From Seohaeicola sp024304985 (lineage in GTDB: Bacteria > Pseudomonadota > Alphaproteobacteria > Rhodobacterales > Rhodobacteraceae): a DNA stretch of 64,000 nt. How positions within the stretch are numbered: position 1 is the first letter of the stretch; each line of letters opens with the position of its first letter. Location of the stretch: contig NZ_JARAMP010000002.1 in the NCBI RefSeq assembly GCF_028802875.1, positions 186,001-250,000 of the forward strand, given 5' to 3'. Of this stretch, positions 1-8,085 are shown one piece after another. The notes under the pieces are model-generated. The model was not told the origin of the DNA, did no database searches, and saw nothing but the letters and a program-made list of their open reading frames with translations. Made by a program: the position numbers and the translations under genes.

Positions 1-870
1 TCGTCTGCTGCCACCGCGCAGGGGGCCGGTGGCGGGATCGCGCAGCATCCAGCCGTCGCCGGGCAGGTCGGGGAAGCCCTGAAAATTGACCAGATTTCCG
101 AATTTCACGCGGCAGGTCGCGAAACGTTTGTCGCAGCCTGAAATCAACGTGACCTGATCTCCGGGGGCGATGGCGGCGCGCAGGGGCTCCCACAGTTCGA
201 TCAGGCGCAACCCATCCTGCGGTCTGTCCTGCTTGATGGTGCTCCAGAGCCCGGAGGCCGCGCCGTCCTGCACCTGAAGGCGACCGCGCCGGAACCAACC
301 TGCGGGCTGTGTGCCGCTGCCCGCCAGATGCAGGATGCGGCCATCCGCGACGGTGACCACTTCCAAGCTCAGCGCGTGATCCGGACCTGTCAGATCGACC
401 CGGCAGGATGCGTCGCCCAGAACGGCGGTGCAGGGTTTCTGATAGATGCGCCCCAAGGGGCGGTTGAGCGCCTCGGTCAGGCCGCGCAATTCGGCGGTGA
501 AGGCGGCACCGGTGCGGCGCATCTCGCCGATGGAACCGCGAAAGCGCAGTTGGCGCTGGCTCGGATCGGCCCAGTTCACGCGCCAGCAACGCACCTCTGC
601 GCCGTCGAAACGTCCTGCCTCGATATCGGCCTCGGAGATGGCGGCGTCGCTGAGGACCCCCAGCGCTTCGGTATTGTCGACCGAGAGGCCAGTGGCCTGT
701 TGCAGCGCGCGGGCGGCAAGGCCGCTGTCGGCGCGGAAGGTGATCGCGTCGAAGGTCAGGTCAAGGTCATGGTCGGTGAAGCCGAGCACCATGCCATCGG
801 CGCGCGTGAGGGCCCATGCGTGGCAAAGCGTGGTGAGGCCGGTGGCCAGATGGTCCATGAGGCTGGTCAT
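1..870 (-). CDS. GTA hub protein g13 (DUF2163), C-terminus cut by window edge
   Basis: This is a phage-type tail hub protein of the gene transfer agent, matching the DUF2163 family (g13 in R. capsulatus GTA). In the RcGTA particle gp13 forms the hub at the tail tip between the distal tail protein and the megatron g15. The N-terminus reads MTSLMDHLATGLTTLCHAW and is followed by a GFTDHD motif, both typical of the family. The ATG at 870 overlaps the g12 stop in an ATGA arrangement, which supports this start and translational coupling. The frame is open to base 1, so the last residues are outside the window. The length seen (290 codons) is close to what is expected for the family, so little is missing. 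g14 (peptidase) and g15 should follow to the left. Confidence 0.88.
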   Translation of the reverse strand, partial: MTSLMDHLATGLTTLCHAWALTRADGMVLGFTDHDLDLTFDAITFRADSGLAARALQQATGLSVDNTEALGVLSDAAISEADIEAGRFDGAEVRCWRVNWADPSQRQLRFRGSIGEMRRTGAAFTAELRGLTEALNRPLGRIYQKPCTAVLGDASCRVDLTGPDHALSLEVVTVADGRILHLAGSGTQPAGWFRRGRLQVQDGAASGLWSTIKQDRPQDGLRLIELWEPLRAAIAPGDQVTLISGCDKRFATCRVKFGNLVNFQGFPDLPGDGWMLRDPATGPLRGGSRR

Positions 871-1499
871 AGGCGGATCTCCAGCACGGGGACGCGCGGC
901 ACCTCGCCCGCCTTGAAGCTGGCGACGCTGGTCGAGATACGGTCGGTGTCGAAGCGCACGGGCACGTCGAATTCAAAGCCTGCGGTGATTTCCAGCCCTG
1001 CCGTCGGTGCCTCGGTCAGGGTGACAAGACCGGTGGTCAGATCGACCTCGAAATCGACGCCTTCATAGAGGCGGGTGCCCTCGATCCCCATGGTGACGGT
1101 GCCGAGGACAGGTTTGGCGATGGGGCGGGCGTAGCTTTGGTCGCCGGAGCGGTAGGTCTTGATCAGTTGGAACACCCGGGTCGTGCCGTCTGCGCGGGCG
1201 ATGACCTGATCGTCGGGGCCTGTCTGTTGCGATGGCAGGCAGGAGCGGAAGTCGGCCCAATCCTTCCAGCGGAAGCCGAACATCTGGGCGCGGCGCGCCT
1301 CGAAAAACGCGATGAGGCGTTCGACATCGTCCAACGACCGCAGGCCCACGCCCGCATCATAGCGGCGGCGGGAATGGGCCCATGGGGTGTTGCGTTCCTC
1401 ATGCCCGTTGGCAAGGGTCACGATGTCGGTGCGCCGCTCTGGCCCGCCCAATGATCCGAAACTCAGGTTCGCGGGAAACCGCACCTCGTGAAAACTCAT
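867..1499 (-). CDS. GTA distal tail protein g12 (DUF2460)
   Basis: This 210-residue protein belongs to DUF2460/TIGR02217, the distal tail protein of the GTA (g12), which caps the tail tube and connects it to the hub. The start is MSFHEVRFPANLSFG, which is the characteristic family N-terminus. The motifs RRYDAG and GFRWKDWADF follow and are also family hallmarks. A longer open frame runs upstream into g11, but the family alignment places the start at 1499. The gene lies 16 bases after g11 and overlaps g13 by four bases. Function is taken from RcGTA structural work and is inferred by homology and position. Confidence 0.92.
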   Translation of the reverse strand: MSFHEVRFPANLSFGSLGGPERRTDIVTLANGHEERNTPWAHSRRRYDAGVGLRSLDDVERLIAFFEARRAQMFGFRWKDWADFRSCLPSQQTGPDDQVIARADGTTRVFQLIKTYRSGDQSYARPIAKPVLGTVTMGIEGTRLYEGVDFEVDLTTGLVTLTEAPTAGLEITAGFEFDVPVRFDTDRISTSVASFKAGEVPRVPVLEIRL

Positions 1500-1515
1500 G
1501 ACCGTGATCCTTTGG

Positions 1516-2175
1516 TTAGCGGTTGCGCTGGCCCTGCCCCAGGATTCGGACCATCTGGGCGGCGATCTGGGATTGCGAGCGTTCAAACCCCGCGACATCG
1601 GGGGTCTGGATGTTGATGACGACGTTGACCGCGCCGCCTCCGCCGCCGCGCACGCCGAGTTTGCCGTCGGGGCCGCGCGCAAGGGGCATGATCGCCTCGG
1701 GTCCCGCCTCGCCCATCAGCCCCATGCCGCCACGCATGGGAAAGGTGGTGGGGCCGGTGACGATACCGCCCGCCGCGAAGGGCATGACGCGGCCCTGGGC
1801 GAAGCTGCCGCCCTTGGCGAAGGGCAGGACGCCGCCCACGAGTGCGCCCATACCCTTGGAGAGCAAGCCGCCGACGTGATCTGTCACCGGGCGCAGGGCG
1901 GATTGATAGGTGGTGTTGACCATGCTGGTCGCCACGGTTTTCAGCGCATCGGACAGTTTCATCCCGTCGAAGGCCACGCCATCGAAGGCGCGGCGCAACC
2001 CGCCCGAAAAGCCGCGTTCCAGCGTGGCCATGTCGCGGCCCGTATCGGCAAGCGCACGGCGCATGCGTTGCAATTCGCCGTCAAAGGCGCCTGCAACCGT
2101 TGCGGCGGCGCCGAAGCTGGTGTCCAGCGCCTTGACCTGCTCTTGCAGGGTGGCGGCGGTGTCGAAGTCAGTCAT
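1516..2175 (-). CDS. GTA tail tape measure protein g11
   Basis: This 219-residue protein is the short tape measure protein of the GTA (g11). It begins MTDFDTAATLQEQVKALDTSF and has an N-terminal helical part, a central Gly/Ala-rich membrane-like part (GGLLSKGMGALVGGVLPFAKGG, about residues 100-125) and a Gly-rich C-terminus ending in a VNVVINIQTPDVAGF segment. Phage tape measures are usually many times longer. The short form fits the short tail of GTA particles, where length of this protein sets tail length. It overlaps the preceding small gene by eight bases. Its assignment rests on position between g10/g10.1 and g12 and on similarity to GTA g11 proteins. Confidence 0.88.
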   Translation of the reverse strand: MTDFDTAATLQEQVKALDTSFGAAATVAGAFDGELQRMRRALADTGRDMATLERGFSGGLRRAFDGVAFDGMKLSDALKTVATSMVNTTYQSALRPVTDHVGGLLSKGMGALVGGVLPFAKGGSFAQGRVMPFAAGGIVTGPTTFPMRGGMGLMGEAGPEAIMPLARGPDGKLGVRGGGGGAVNVVINIQTPDVAGFERSQSQIAAQMVRILGQGQRNR

Positions 2176-2371
2176 GGGTCTGTCCTCTCAAAGGGTCGGG
2201 GAAGGCCTGCATCAGACGGTCCAGACCATCGCGGCCCAAGGGGGCCGGCGCGGCCCCCTGCCCCAGCATCAGGGCGATTTCTGCCGGGGTCAGTGCCCAG
2301 AACTGCGCAGGGCTGAGGCGCAGGCCGCGCAGGCCGGCGCGCATCAGGCCGGGCCAGTCAAGATGGCTCAT
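2168..2371 (-). CDS. GTA small tail assembly protein (g10.1, TIGR02216-like)
   Basis: This 67-residue protein starts MSHLDWPGLMRAGLRGLRL and contains the motif FWALTPAEIALMLG, characteristic of the small conserved GTA/phage protein between g10 and g11 (rcc01693 type, phage tail assembly chaperone-like). The ATG at 2371 lies inside the end of g10 (overlap 14 bases), and its stop overlaps the start of g11, so the three are probably coupled. By analogy with tail assembly chaperones of siphophages, which lie between the tail tube and tape measure genes, it likely helps load the tape measure. That role is inferred. Confidence 0.8.
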   Translation of the reverse strand: MSHLDWPGLMRAGLRGLRLSPAQFWALTPAEIALMLGQGAAPAPLGRDGLDRLMQAFPDPLRGQTHD

Positions 2372-2696
2372 ACCGTCCCCCCGCATCCGGCAGGGTGAAG
2401 GCGCGCACCAGAAGTTGCGCAGCCGCCTGTGCGGCAGACACGGGGCCGCCTGCGATATCGGCAGCGATCAGATCGACGGGCCTGCCCTGCCATCCTCCGC
2501 CCCGCAGCCCTGCCACGATCAGCGCGAGCACGTCGCGGCTGGAGTATCTGCCGCTTTCGAAGCGGGTGACGAGGGCGACAAGGCTGTCATCGCCCAAGCC
2601 CGCCTCAAGCTCGGCCAAGGCACCCAGTGTCAGTTTCAGGACATGGCGCTGCCCGTCGATGATAAGATCCACCTCACCGGCCCAAGGATTGGCCAT
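2358..2696 (-). CDS. GTA tail assembly chaperone-like protein g10
   Basis: This 112-residue protein starts MANPWAGEVDLIIDGQ and belongs to the GTA g10 family (DUF3356/GTA_TIM). The segment LTLGALAELEAGLGDDSL is characteristic. It sits between the tail tube protein g9 and the small g10.1, where siphophages carry their tail assembly chaperones, so a chaperone role is the usual interpretation. The ATG at 2696 is two bases past the g9 stop. An upstream in-frame ATG at 2762 lies within g9 and gives an Arg/Ser-rich extension not seen in the family, so it was not used. Confidence 0.85.
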   Translation of the reverse strand: MANPWAGEVDLIIDGQRHVLKLTLGALAELEAGLGDDSLVALVTRFESGRYSSRDVLALIVAGLRGGGWQGRPVDLIAADIAGGPVSAAQAAAQLLVRAFTLPDAGGRYEPS

Positions 2697-2697
2697 A

Positions 2698-3111
2698 TCA
2701 GAGCGCCGTGAACACGAGCGCACCGGCCGAGGCGAGGGAGACATCATAGGTCGCCTCGCCATTGTGGGAGCCCGCGTAGTCGATGCTGGTCAGCTGGAAC
2801 GCGCCTTCGACGATGCCGAAATCGGGGATCACGATCTGGAAGAGCGGGGTTTCGCCGTCAAAGAAGATCTGGCGGGCGCGTTCATCACTGGCGGCGTCGC
2901 GGAAGACGCCCGATCCGCTGATGGCGGCGGATTTGACGCCCGCGCCGGCCAGCAGTTCGCGCCAGCCACCCTGGCTTTCCAATGTGGTCACATCGACGCT
3001 TTCCGCGTTGAAACTGACCCGCGTGGCGCGCAGCCCCGCCAGCGTGGCGAATTGACCATCGCCCGTCAGATCCACCTTGACCAAAAGATCCTTGCCGTTC
3101 TGGGCACCCAT
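2698..3111 (-). CDS. GTA major tail tube protein g9
   Basis: This 137-residue protein is the major tail tube protein of the GTA (g9, TP901-1 family, TIGR02126). It begins MGAQNGKDLLVKVDL and contains the strand-rich core SFNAESVDVTTLESQGGWRELL and the segment YDVSLASAGALVFTA near the end. The start has clear room: a 28-base gap separates it from g8, with a GGGGGA-type ribosome binding site in the reverse complement just upstream of ATG. It is expected to stack as hexameric rings around the tape measure. Confidence 0.92.
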   Translation of the reverse strand: MGAQNGKDLLVKVDLTGDGQFATLAGLRATRVSFNAESVDVTTLESQGGWRELLAGAGVKSAAISGSGVFRDAASDERARQIFFDGETPLFQIVIPDFGIVEGAFQLTSIDYAGSHNGEATYDVSLASAGALVFTAL

Positions 3112-3139
3112 GGCGTCCCCCTTTTGCTGTGATTGAGTT

Positions 3140-3547
3140 TCAGATGTCGTCGAGACGCGCGCGGAAGGTCAGGTCGATCCGACGCCGCCCTCCGCTGTCG
3201 CGCTTGGCGGTGGCGCGGATGAAATGCATCCCGACGAGGCGTCCGCGCGCCAGCACCAGATCGGGATCCAGCAGCGCGTCGCAGACCGCGGCGGCGGCGG
3301 TCTTGGCCAGATGGAATCCCGCCGCATCGGCCACGACCGAGAGGGTGATTTCATGCTCGGCCCCCTGCGCTGTTGCATCCGAGCGGTCGCGCGCCACTTC
3401 TGGCCCAAGGCTGAGATAGAGCGGCGGCAATGGCCCGGCGGGCAAGGCGTCATGGATCGCCCCGCCAAGGAGCGCGGTCACGTCCGGATCGGCGGCGAGA
3501 TGGGCAAAGACGGCCTCTTGCAGGGCGGCAGCGGCGGCATAGGTCAT
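3140..3547 (-). CDS. GTA tail terminator g8 (DUF3168)
   Basis: This 135-residue protein belongs to DUF3168 (GTA g8), identified as the tail terminator in the RcGTA structure, joining the neck to the tail tube. It begins MTYAAAAALQEAVFAHLAAD; the typical PLPPLYLSLG and FRARLDDI segments are present. The ATG at 3547 overlaps the g7 stop as ATGA. A much longer open frame extends upstream through g7, but the family start is clear. Confidence 0.9.
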   Translation of the reverse strand: MTYAAAAALQEAVFAHLAADPDVTALLGGAIHDALPAGPLPPLYLSLGPEVARDRSDATAQGAEHEITLSVVADAAGFHLAKTAAAAVCDALLDPDLVLARGRLVGMHFIRATAKRDSGGRRRIDLTFRARLDDI

Positions 3548-3882
3548 GGGGAGACCTCCTCGCGGGTGATGCAGGTCAGGAAGCGGCCACCGGGGTCGCG
3601 TTCGGTGACGGCCAGAATGGTGAAGATGCGCGCGCCTTCGCGCAGGCGTTGGTCCGGGCGGGGCCGCATGGACGTGCCGTCGGGCGCGGCGCGGATCACG
3701 ATGCGATGGCCGCTTTGCGACAGGACCGTTCCGCCCGTGGCGACCTCGCGTCCCTGCAAGGGTGTCATCTCGGCCCAGACCTCGCCCAGTGTCAGCCAGT
3801 TCTGGACGAAGCCTCCGGCCCCGTCCGGCAGGCGTTCGGGTTCCTCCAGCAGAAGGCGGCGGCGCAGATGGGGCAGTCTCAT
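3544..3882 (-). CDS. GTA neck stopper / head closure protein g7
   Basis: This 112-residue head-closure protein (SPP1 gp16-like, g7) begins MRLPHLRRRLLLEEPERLPD and contains VWAEMTPLQGREV and HRIVIRAAPDG, typical of the phage head-tail joining family. In the RcGTA structure the equivalent protein is the stopper that plugs the neck. The ATG at 3882 overlaps the g6 stop by four bases. Upstream in-frame ATGs lie inside g6 and give sequence foreign to the family. Confidence 0.9.
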   Translation of the reverse strand: MRLPHLRRRLLLEEPERLPDGAGGFVQNWLTLGEVWAEMTPLQGREVATGGTVLSQSGHRIVIRAAPDGTSMRPRPDQRLREGARIFTILAVTERDPGGRFLTCITREEVSP

Positions 3883-4493
3883 GCGGCACCATGGGATGCA
3901 GAACCGCCCAGCGTCACGCGCAGGGCGCGGTAGCGTTCGATCAGGCTGGTGACACCAAAGGGCATACAACCGCTGCCAAGGCCGGTTTCCTGCCGGTATT
4001 CATAGAAATGCGCGGCCAGCATCAGCACAGCCTGGGCCAGATCAGCAGGCAGGCCCGCCCAATCCGAGGACATGCCTGCCCGGATGTGCAGGACCGCGCG
4101 GCCGCCTGCGGGGATCGCGGGCAGAACACCGCCTGTCGCCCTCAGGCAGGGGCGCTGCATGTCCGGCTCCAGCCGCCAGCGCAGAGGGGGCATCGGCGTT
4201 GCCACGCCCGCCGCATCGCGCAGGACCAGGGACGTGATCTCGACCACCGGTGCCACCGGCAAGGGTTGGGCGCCAGGATCGGCCCACCGCGCCAGCTCCA
4301 GCGTGAAGGCACGCTCCAACAGCACCTTGCCGATCCGCGCCTCGATCGCGGCGAGGGCTGCGCGCAGGAAGCCTTCGAGCAGGTCGTCCTGCAACCCGGA
4401 TTCGCTGAACCCCGTGCCCAGATGCAGATGCGCCTTGAAGGCTGCCAGGGGCAGCGGGGGCGCGGGCTGCGAGGTGTCTTCTGTCAACATCAT
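3879..4493 (-). CDS. GTA head-tail adaptor g6
   Basis: This 204-residue head-tail connector protein (phage gp6/PhiE125 gp8-like, TIGR02215) begins MMLTEDTSQPAP and carries a helical N-terminal part (DDLLEGFLRAALAAIEARIG) typical of adaptors. The C-terminal helix LAQAVLMLAAHFYEYRQE is also characteristic. The start at 4493 is preceded by GGAG at good spacing. It is separated from g5 by about 170 noncoding bases containing a strong hairpin (4631-4652). It is expected to sit below the portal as a dodecameric ring. Confidence 0.9.
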   Translation of the reverse strand: MMLTEDTSQPAPPLPLAAFKAHLHLGTGFSESGLQDDLLEGFLRAALAAIEARIGKVLLERAFTLELARWADPGAQPLPVAPVVEITSLVLRDAAGVATPMPPLRWRLEPDMQRPCLRATGGVLPAIPAGGRAVLHIRAGMSSDWAGLPADLAQAVLMLAAHFYEYRQETGLGSGCMPFGVTSLIERYRALRVTLGGSASHGAA

Positions 4494-4630
4494 GGAATGT
4501 CTCCGATTTGTCGGGCTTGTCGGCCCTTTGCCGCGTCCCATGCCCGACAGGGCAAGGGTGCGCGCGCCACCTGCAGCGCCCGGACGGGGAGCAGCAGGAC
4601 ACCGCAGTCAAAGTCGTGACGCGCGCGGAG

Positions 4631-4652
4631 GAAGGCCGGTGGGTCGGCCTTC
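4631..4652 (-). promoter_or_regulatory. Perfect stem-loop between capsid gene g5 and g6
   Basis: An 8-bp perfect inverted repeat (GAAGGCCG, loop GTGGGT, CGGCCTTC on the plus strand) lies 12 bases after the g5 stop in the direction of transcription. No T-tract follows, so it is not a standard intrinsic terminator. It could protect the 3' end of a processed capsid transcript or cause partial termination. The gap it sits in is the largest inside the head-tail genes; nothing else was seen in 4494-4664. Confidence 0.6.
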
Positions 4653-4664
4653 CGATGGCGGGCG

Positions 4665-5867
4665 TCAGGCGGTGGCGAAACGCAACAGCTTGATCGCGGC
4701 GAAGTCGCTGATATCGCCGCCCACGCGCTTGGTGGCGTAGAAGAGGACATGCGGCTTGGCGCTGAACGGGTCGCGCAGCACGCGCAGGTCGGGGCGTTCG
4801 GCGATGGTGTAGCCCGCGCCGAAATCGCCGAAGGCGATGGCATGGGCACCGCTGGTGATATCGGGCATATCCTCGGCAATCAGGACCGGATACCCCAGAA
4901 GGCGGGCGGGTTCGGCGGCGGCAAGACCGTCGGACCACAGGAAGCGGCCATCATTGTCCTTCATCTTGCGCACTGCGCCCGCGGTTTTCGAGTTCATCAC
5001 GAAGACCGCATTCGCGCGGTAGGCGGCCCCCAGTGCATAGACCAGATCGACGATGGCATCGGCCCCGTCAAAGGCCCCGTCCGCGCCCGTGGGCACGGTG
5101 CCCAGGTTGCCCCAGGTCCAGACGTCGTTATCCACCGTGGCATGGGTCAGGAAGCCGCGCGGCTTGTCGATGCCGTTGCCGCTGACGAAGGCCGCCGCCT
5201 CGGCGCGGGCGAAACGGTCGGCGATGCGGCCCGCGAGCCAGCCTTCCAGATCGAAGGCGCTGTCGTCGAGCAGGCGTTGGCTGGCTTTGGGCAGGGCGCT
5301 GAGTTCGTGCAGCGGGATCGTGATGCGGTCGATGACCGGCGTGCCGGTTTCCGTGGTGCTGCCGGTTTCCGTGGCCCAGCCATGGCCGATATCGGAATGA
5401 TCGACCAGCACGTCATAGGAGGTCGCCTCGACCTGCACGACATTGGCGATGGCGCGGAGCGATGCCCCTGCCGTCAGGACCGAGCGGATGCGCTGCGCGG
5501 TTTCGGGATCGACGAGGTAGCCGCCATCGCCCGCCACGGCGGTGTTCATCGCCTTGCCCTCCAGCACCAGCCCGCGCAGACCATCATCGTCGCCCGAGCG
5601 CAGATAGGCGGCGAAGGCCTTCTGATGCGGGGCCTCGGTTTCGGCCTGGACAGAAAGGTGGGGACGCGCTGTCTGCGGGCGCGGGGAGTAGGATTTGTGA
5701 TCAAGCATGGTCAGTCGCTCTTCCTGCTGTTGAAGTCGGGTGTGAATATCGGCCCGAAAGCCTTTCAGATCATTCATGAATCCCGCCACAGCGGTCTTCA
5801 GGTCACGGGTGGGTGACAGGTCATCGGACAGACCTTCCCCGGCCCGAGACGTTCTCTCGGATGTCAT
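4665..5867 (-). CDS. GTA major capsid protein g5 (HK97 fold)
   Basis: This 400-residue protein is the HK97-type major capsid protein (g5). It has an N-terminal helical delta-like region (about residues 1-65, with LKTAVAGFMNDLKGFRADI and QQQEERLTML), followed by the mature capsid starting around the segment AFAAYLRSGDDDGLRGL. Typical HK97 capsid motifs such as GGYLVDP, LDDSAFDLEGWLAGRIADRFA and SGNGIDKPRGFL are present. The delta region would be removed by the g4 protease. The start at 5867 is preceded by GGAG. The protein builds the small GTA head. Confidence 0.95.
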   Translation of the reverse strand: MTSERTSRAGEGLSDDLSPTRDLKTAVAGFMNDLKGFRADIHTRLQQQEERLTMLDHKSYSPRPQTARPHLSVQAETEAPHQKAFAAYLRSGDDDGLRGLVLEGKAMNTAVAGDGGYLVDPETAQRIRSVLTAGASLRAIANVVQVEATSYDVLVDHSDIGHGWATETGSTTETGTPVIDRITIPLHELSALPKASQRLLDDSAFDLEGWLAGRIADRFARAEAAAFVSGNGIDKPRGFLTHATVDNDVWTWGNLGTVPTGADGAFDGADAIVDLVYALGAAYRANAVFVMNSKTAGAVRKMKDNDGRFLWSDGLAAAEPARLLGYPVLIAEDMPDITSGAHAIAFGDFGAGYTIAERPDLRVLRDPFSAKPHVLFYATKRVGGDISDFAAIKLLRFATA

Positions 5868-5903
5868 GGTGTCATTCTCCTGTGGTTGGATGATGCGGGC
5901 GGA

Positions 5904-6491
5904 TCAGTCCCCGGTCGGCCTGTCGCGGGTCAGCATGGCGCGCCCGGTTTCAAACAGGGCGGTCAGGTCGCGCAACGTGGCGTCCGGCTCTGGACCCGCC
6001 TTGGCCGAGACGCGCGCTGCAGGCAGCATCGGGAAGGTGACAAGCGAGACTTCCCACAGCTCCAGTTCGGTCAGCAGCCTGTGGCCCTTGTCTGTCGTGG
6101 TGGCGCGGATCGTGCGATAGCCGATGGACAGCCCCTCGATCGCACCGGCGGCAATCAATGCCGCAGCTTCGCGCCCGCGTGTCACGCCATCGAGCAGTCG
6201 CCCCTTGACGCGCAGCCCGCGCGCATCCTCGACAACCTCGTCCCAGATGCCGATGGGTTGCGCGGGATCGTGCTGCCAGAGCATCCGGACCCGTCTCCCT
6301 TCGGCCGTCATGGCCTTGAGGCTGGCGGCATAGGCACCGGGGGCGACCACATCGCCGCCCCTGTCGGGCGCGCCAAACAGGCTTGCATACCCCTCGATCA
6401 CCGGGCCAGTGCCATCTTCGGTCAGCCGCAGCCCCGCTTCGGGACGGCAGAACTTGTGTTCAAGTCCGGTCTCCATCGCCACTCCTCTCAT
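5904..6491 (-). CDS. GTA prohead protease g4 (HK97 family)
   Basis: This 195-residue protein is the HK97-family prohead maturation protease (g4, peptidase U35). Visible hallmarks are GYASLFGAPDRGGDVVAPGAY, LWQHDPAQPIGIW (the conserved His) and the catalytic Ser region EGLSIGYR. It cleaves the capsid delta domain during head maturation. The ATG at 6491 overlaps the g3.5 stop as ATGA; a second ATG five codons downstream (METGLEHKF) is a possible alternative. It lies 36 bases before g5. Confidence 0.92.
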   Translation of the reverse strand: MRGVAMETGLEHKFCRPEAGLRLTEDGTGPVIEGYASLFGAPDRGGDVVAPGAYAASLKAMTAEGRRVRMLWQHDPAQPIGIWDEVVEDARGLRVKGRLLDGVTRGREAAALIAAGAIEGLSIGYRTIRATTTDKGHRLLTELELWEVSLVTFPMLPAARVSAKAGPEPDATLRDLTALFETGRAMLTRDRPTGD

Positions 6492-6754
6492 GGCAGCACC
6501 CCGTGCGGCACCGCGAACAAAATCGACTGAAACGCCTGTGCCAGAACCACGGCGACCACGCCGTAGACGGCCAGCCACAAGCGTTTTTCCAGCTTCTCGA
6601 CCAGCGCCTCCAGCTTTTCGGCGCGACGATTCAAGCCTTCGAAATGAAGGGTCGAGACGCGTTCATGGGCTTCCAGCCGCAAGGCCGGGGCGCAGTCGAA
6701 GGCTTCGAACCCGTAGCGCCCCGCATCACGCGGGGTGGCGCGTGGATCGCTCAT
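6488..6754 (-). CDS. GTA protein g3.5, small C-terminally anchored protein
   Basis: This 88-residue protein corresponds to the small GTA gene g3.5 by position between the portal and protease genes. It has a charged helical middle (HFEGLNRRAEKLEALVEKLEK, probably coiled coil, about residues 37-57) and a hydrophobic C-terminal helix (LAVYGVVAVVLAQAFQSILF) that could span the membrane. It overlaps g3 and g4 with ATGA junctions at both ends. The role is not established; the architecture suggests a membrane-linked accessory protein, which is inference only. Confidence 0.8.
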   Translation of the reverse strand: MSDPRATPRDAGRYGFEAFDCAPALRLEAHERVSTLHFEGLNRRAEKLEALVEKLEKRLWLAVYGVVAVVLAQAFQSILFAVPHGVLP

Positions 6755-7953
6755 GCTGCGGTCCCCGCTGTATCCGGGTCATCCATGGCAAGCGCGGGCA
6801 GACCAAGCATCGCGCGCTTTTCCGCATCCGTGAGGAAGGCCGCCTCGGCCACGCGGCGCCATTGCGACTCCCGTTCGAAAGCCAGCGCAGGCACCTGATC
6901 CAGATCGGGGCGCAGCTCAAGGGTTTCGCCGGTGAAGCGTGACAGCCATTCGGCGAGGCTTGCCACGACACGCGTCGCCATGGGCAGCACGGTCAACCGA
7001 TAGAGCGCGCGGTTCGCCTCCTGGTAGTTCGCAAAGGTCGCATCGCCCGGAATGCCCAGCAACATCGGCGGCACACCGAAGGCCAGCGCGATTTCGCGCG
7101 CGGCGCTTTCCTTGGTTTGTTGAAATTCCATGTCCGAGGGGGAAAAGCCCATCGGTTTCCAGTCCAGCCCCCCTTCCAGCAGCATCGGCCGGCCCGCGTT
7201 GCGCGCGCCCTGATGATGGCTTTCCATTTCGGAGACAAGGCGGTCATATTGGTCGTTGCTCAGACTGCCCTGCCCTTCGGCGCCGCGATAGACGATGGCC
7301 CCGGATGGTCGCGCCGCATTGTCCAGTAGCGCCTTGGACCAGCGACTGGCCGCGTTATGCACGTCCACCGCCTGCGCCGCCGCCTGCATGGGCGAAAAGC
7401 CGTAATGATCGTCCTGCGGGTGGAAGCTTTTGACGTGGCAGATGGGGGCCAGCGGCGTGTTCACCGCGAAGCGATGCTTGCGCCCGCCAACGGTATAGTC
7501 ATAGGCGACCGGCCAGCCGTCCGCGCCGGGGATCAGGCTCATCCTGTCGGATCGCAGCACATGGAGTTCCGAGAAGGCGCCGACCTCATCGGTGACAAGT
7601 TCCACATAACCGTTTCCGGTCAGCAAGAGCTGTGCATAGAGCGCCTCCAGCAATTCGGCCCGTCCCTGTGCGGGGTTGGGGTTGCCCAGTAGGACGAGGA
7701 CGGGATGGGTCTCAAAGCGCTGTCCCGCGCCCTGCAAGACCAGCGGCAGGGCCGCCGCTGCTTCGGCCAGCATCTTGACGCAGCGAAAGCCGACCGGGTT
7801 GCCGGTATAGCCGGCCCTTGTCAGCGAAGCAGTGTCGCGCGGGCTCCAGACCACGCGGCCCGCGCCTTGGAAGGCCAGAACCGGACCTGCGGCGCTGGCC
7901 TTCTGCGCGGGGGCCATTTCGGCCGCGCCGCGCTTGAGAAACTGAAAAACCAT
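6751..7953 (-). CDS. GTA portal protein g3 (HK97 family)
   Basis: This 400-residue protein is the HK97-family portal protein (g3). Motifs seen include GNGYVELV, FHPQDDHYGFSPMQAAAQ and AFGVPPMLLGIPGDATFANYQEANRA, all family hallmarks. It forms the dodecameric vertex for DNA packaging and tail attachment. The start MVFQFLKRG at 7953 was chosen because AAGGAG lies just upstream at good spacing; the open frame continues 35 codons further but without family similarity. About 130 bases separate it from g2, longer than most spacers in this cluster, with no gene seen. Confidence 0.93.
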   Translation of the reverse strand: MVFQFLKRGAAEMAPAQKASAAGPVLAFQGAGRVVWSPRDTASLTRAGYTGNPVGFRCVKMLAEAAAALPLVLQGAGQRFETHPVLVLLGNPNPAQGRAELLEALYAQLLLTGNGYVELVTDEVGAFSELHVLRSDRMSLIPGADGWPVAYDYTVGGRKHRFAVNTPLAPICHVKSFHPQDDHYGFSPMQAAAQAVDVHNAASRWSKALLDNAARPSGAIVYRGAEGQGSLSNDQYDRLVSEMESHHQGARNAGRPMLLEGGLDWKPMGFSPSDMEFQQTKESAAREIALAFGVPPMLLGIPGDATFANYQEANRALYRLTVLPMATRVVASLAEWLSRFTGETLELRPDLDQVPALAFERESQWRRVAEAAFLTDAEKRAMLGLPALAMDDPDTAGTAA

Positions 7954-8085
7954 GTCGTGCTCCTTGAACCGGCCCGCTGTTCTGGTGGGGTCGGTCTGGT
8001 CCCTGCCCCGGATGCCGACGCACCGGGGCAAGGGCCGTCCGAACCCATGTGCGGACAATCTGACGAAATGCTTAACAATTCCGGA

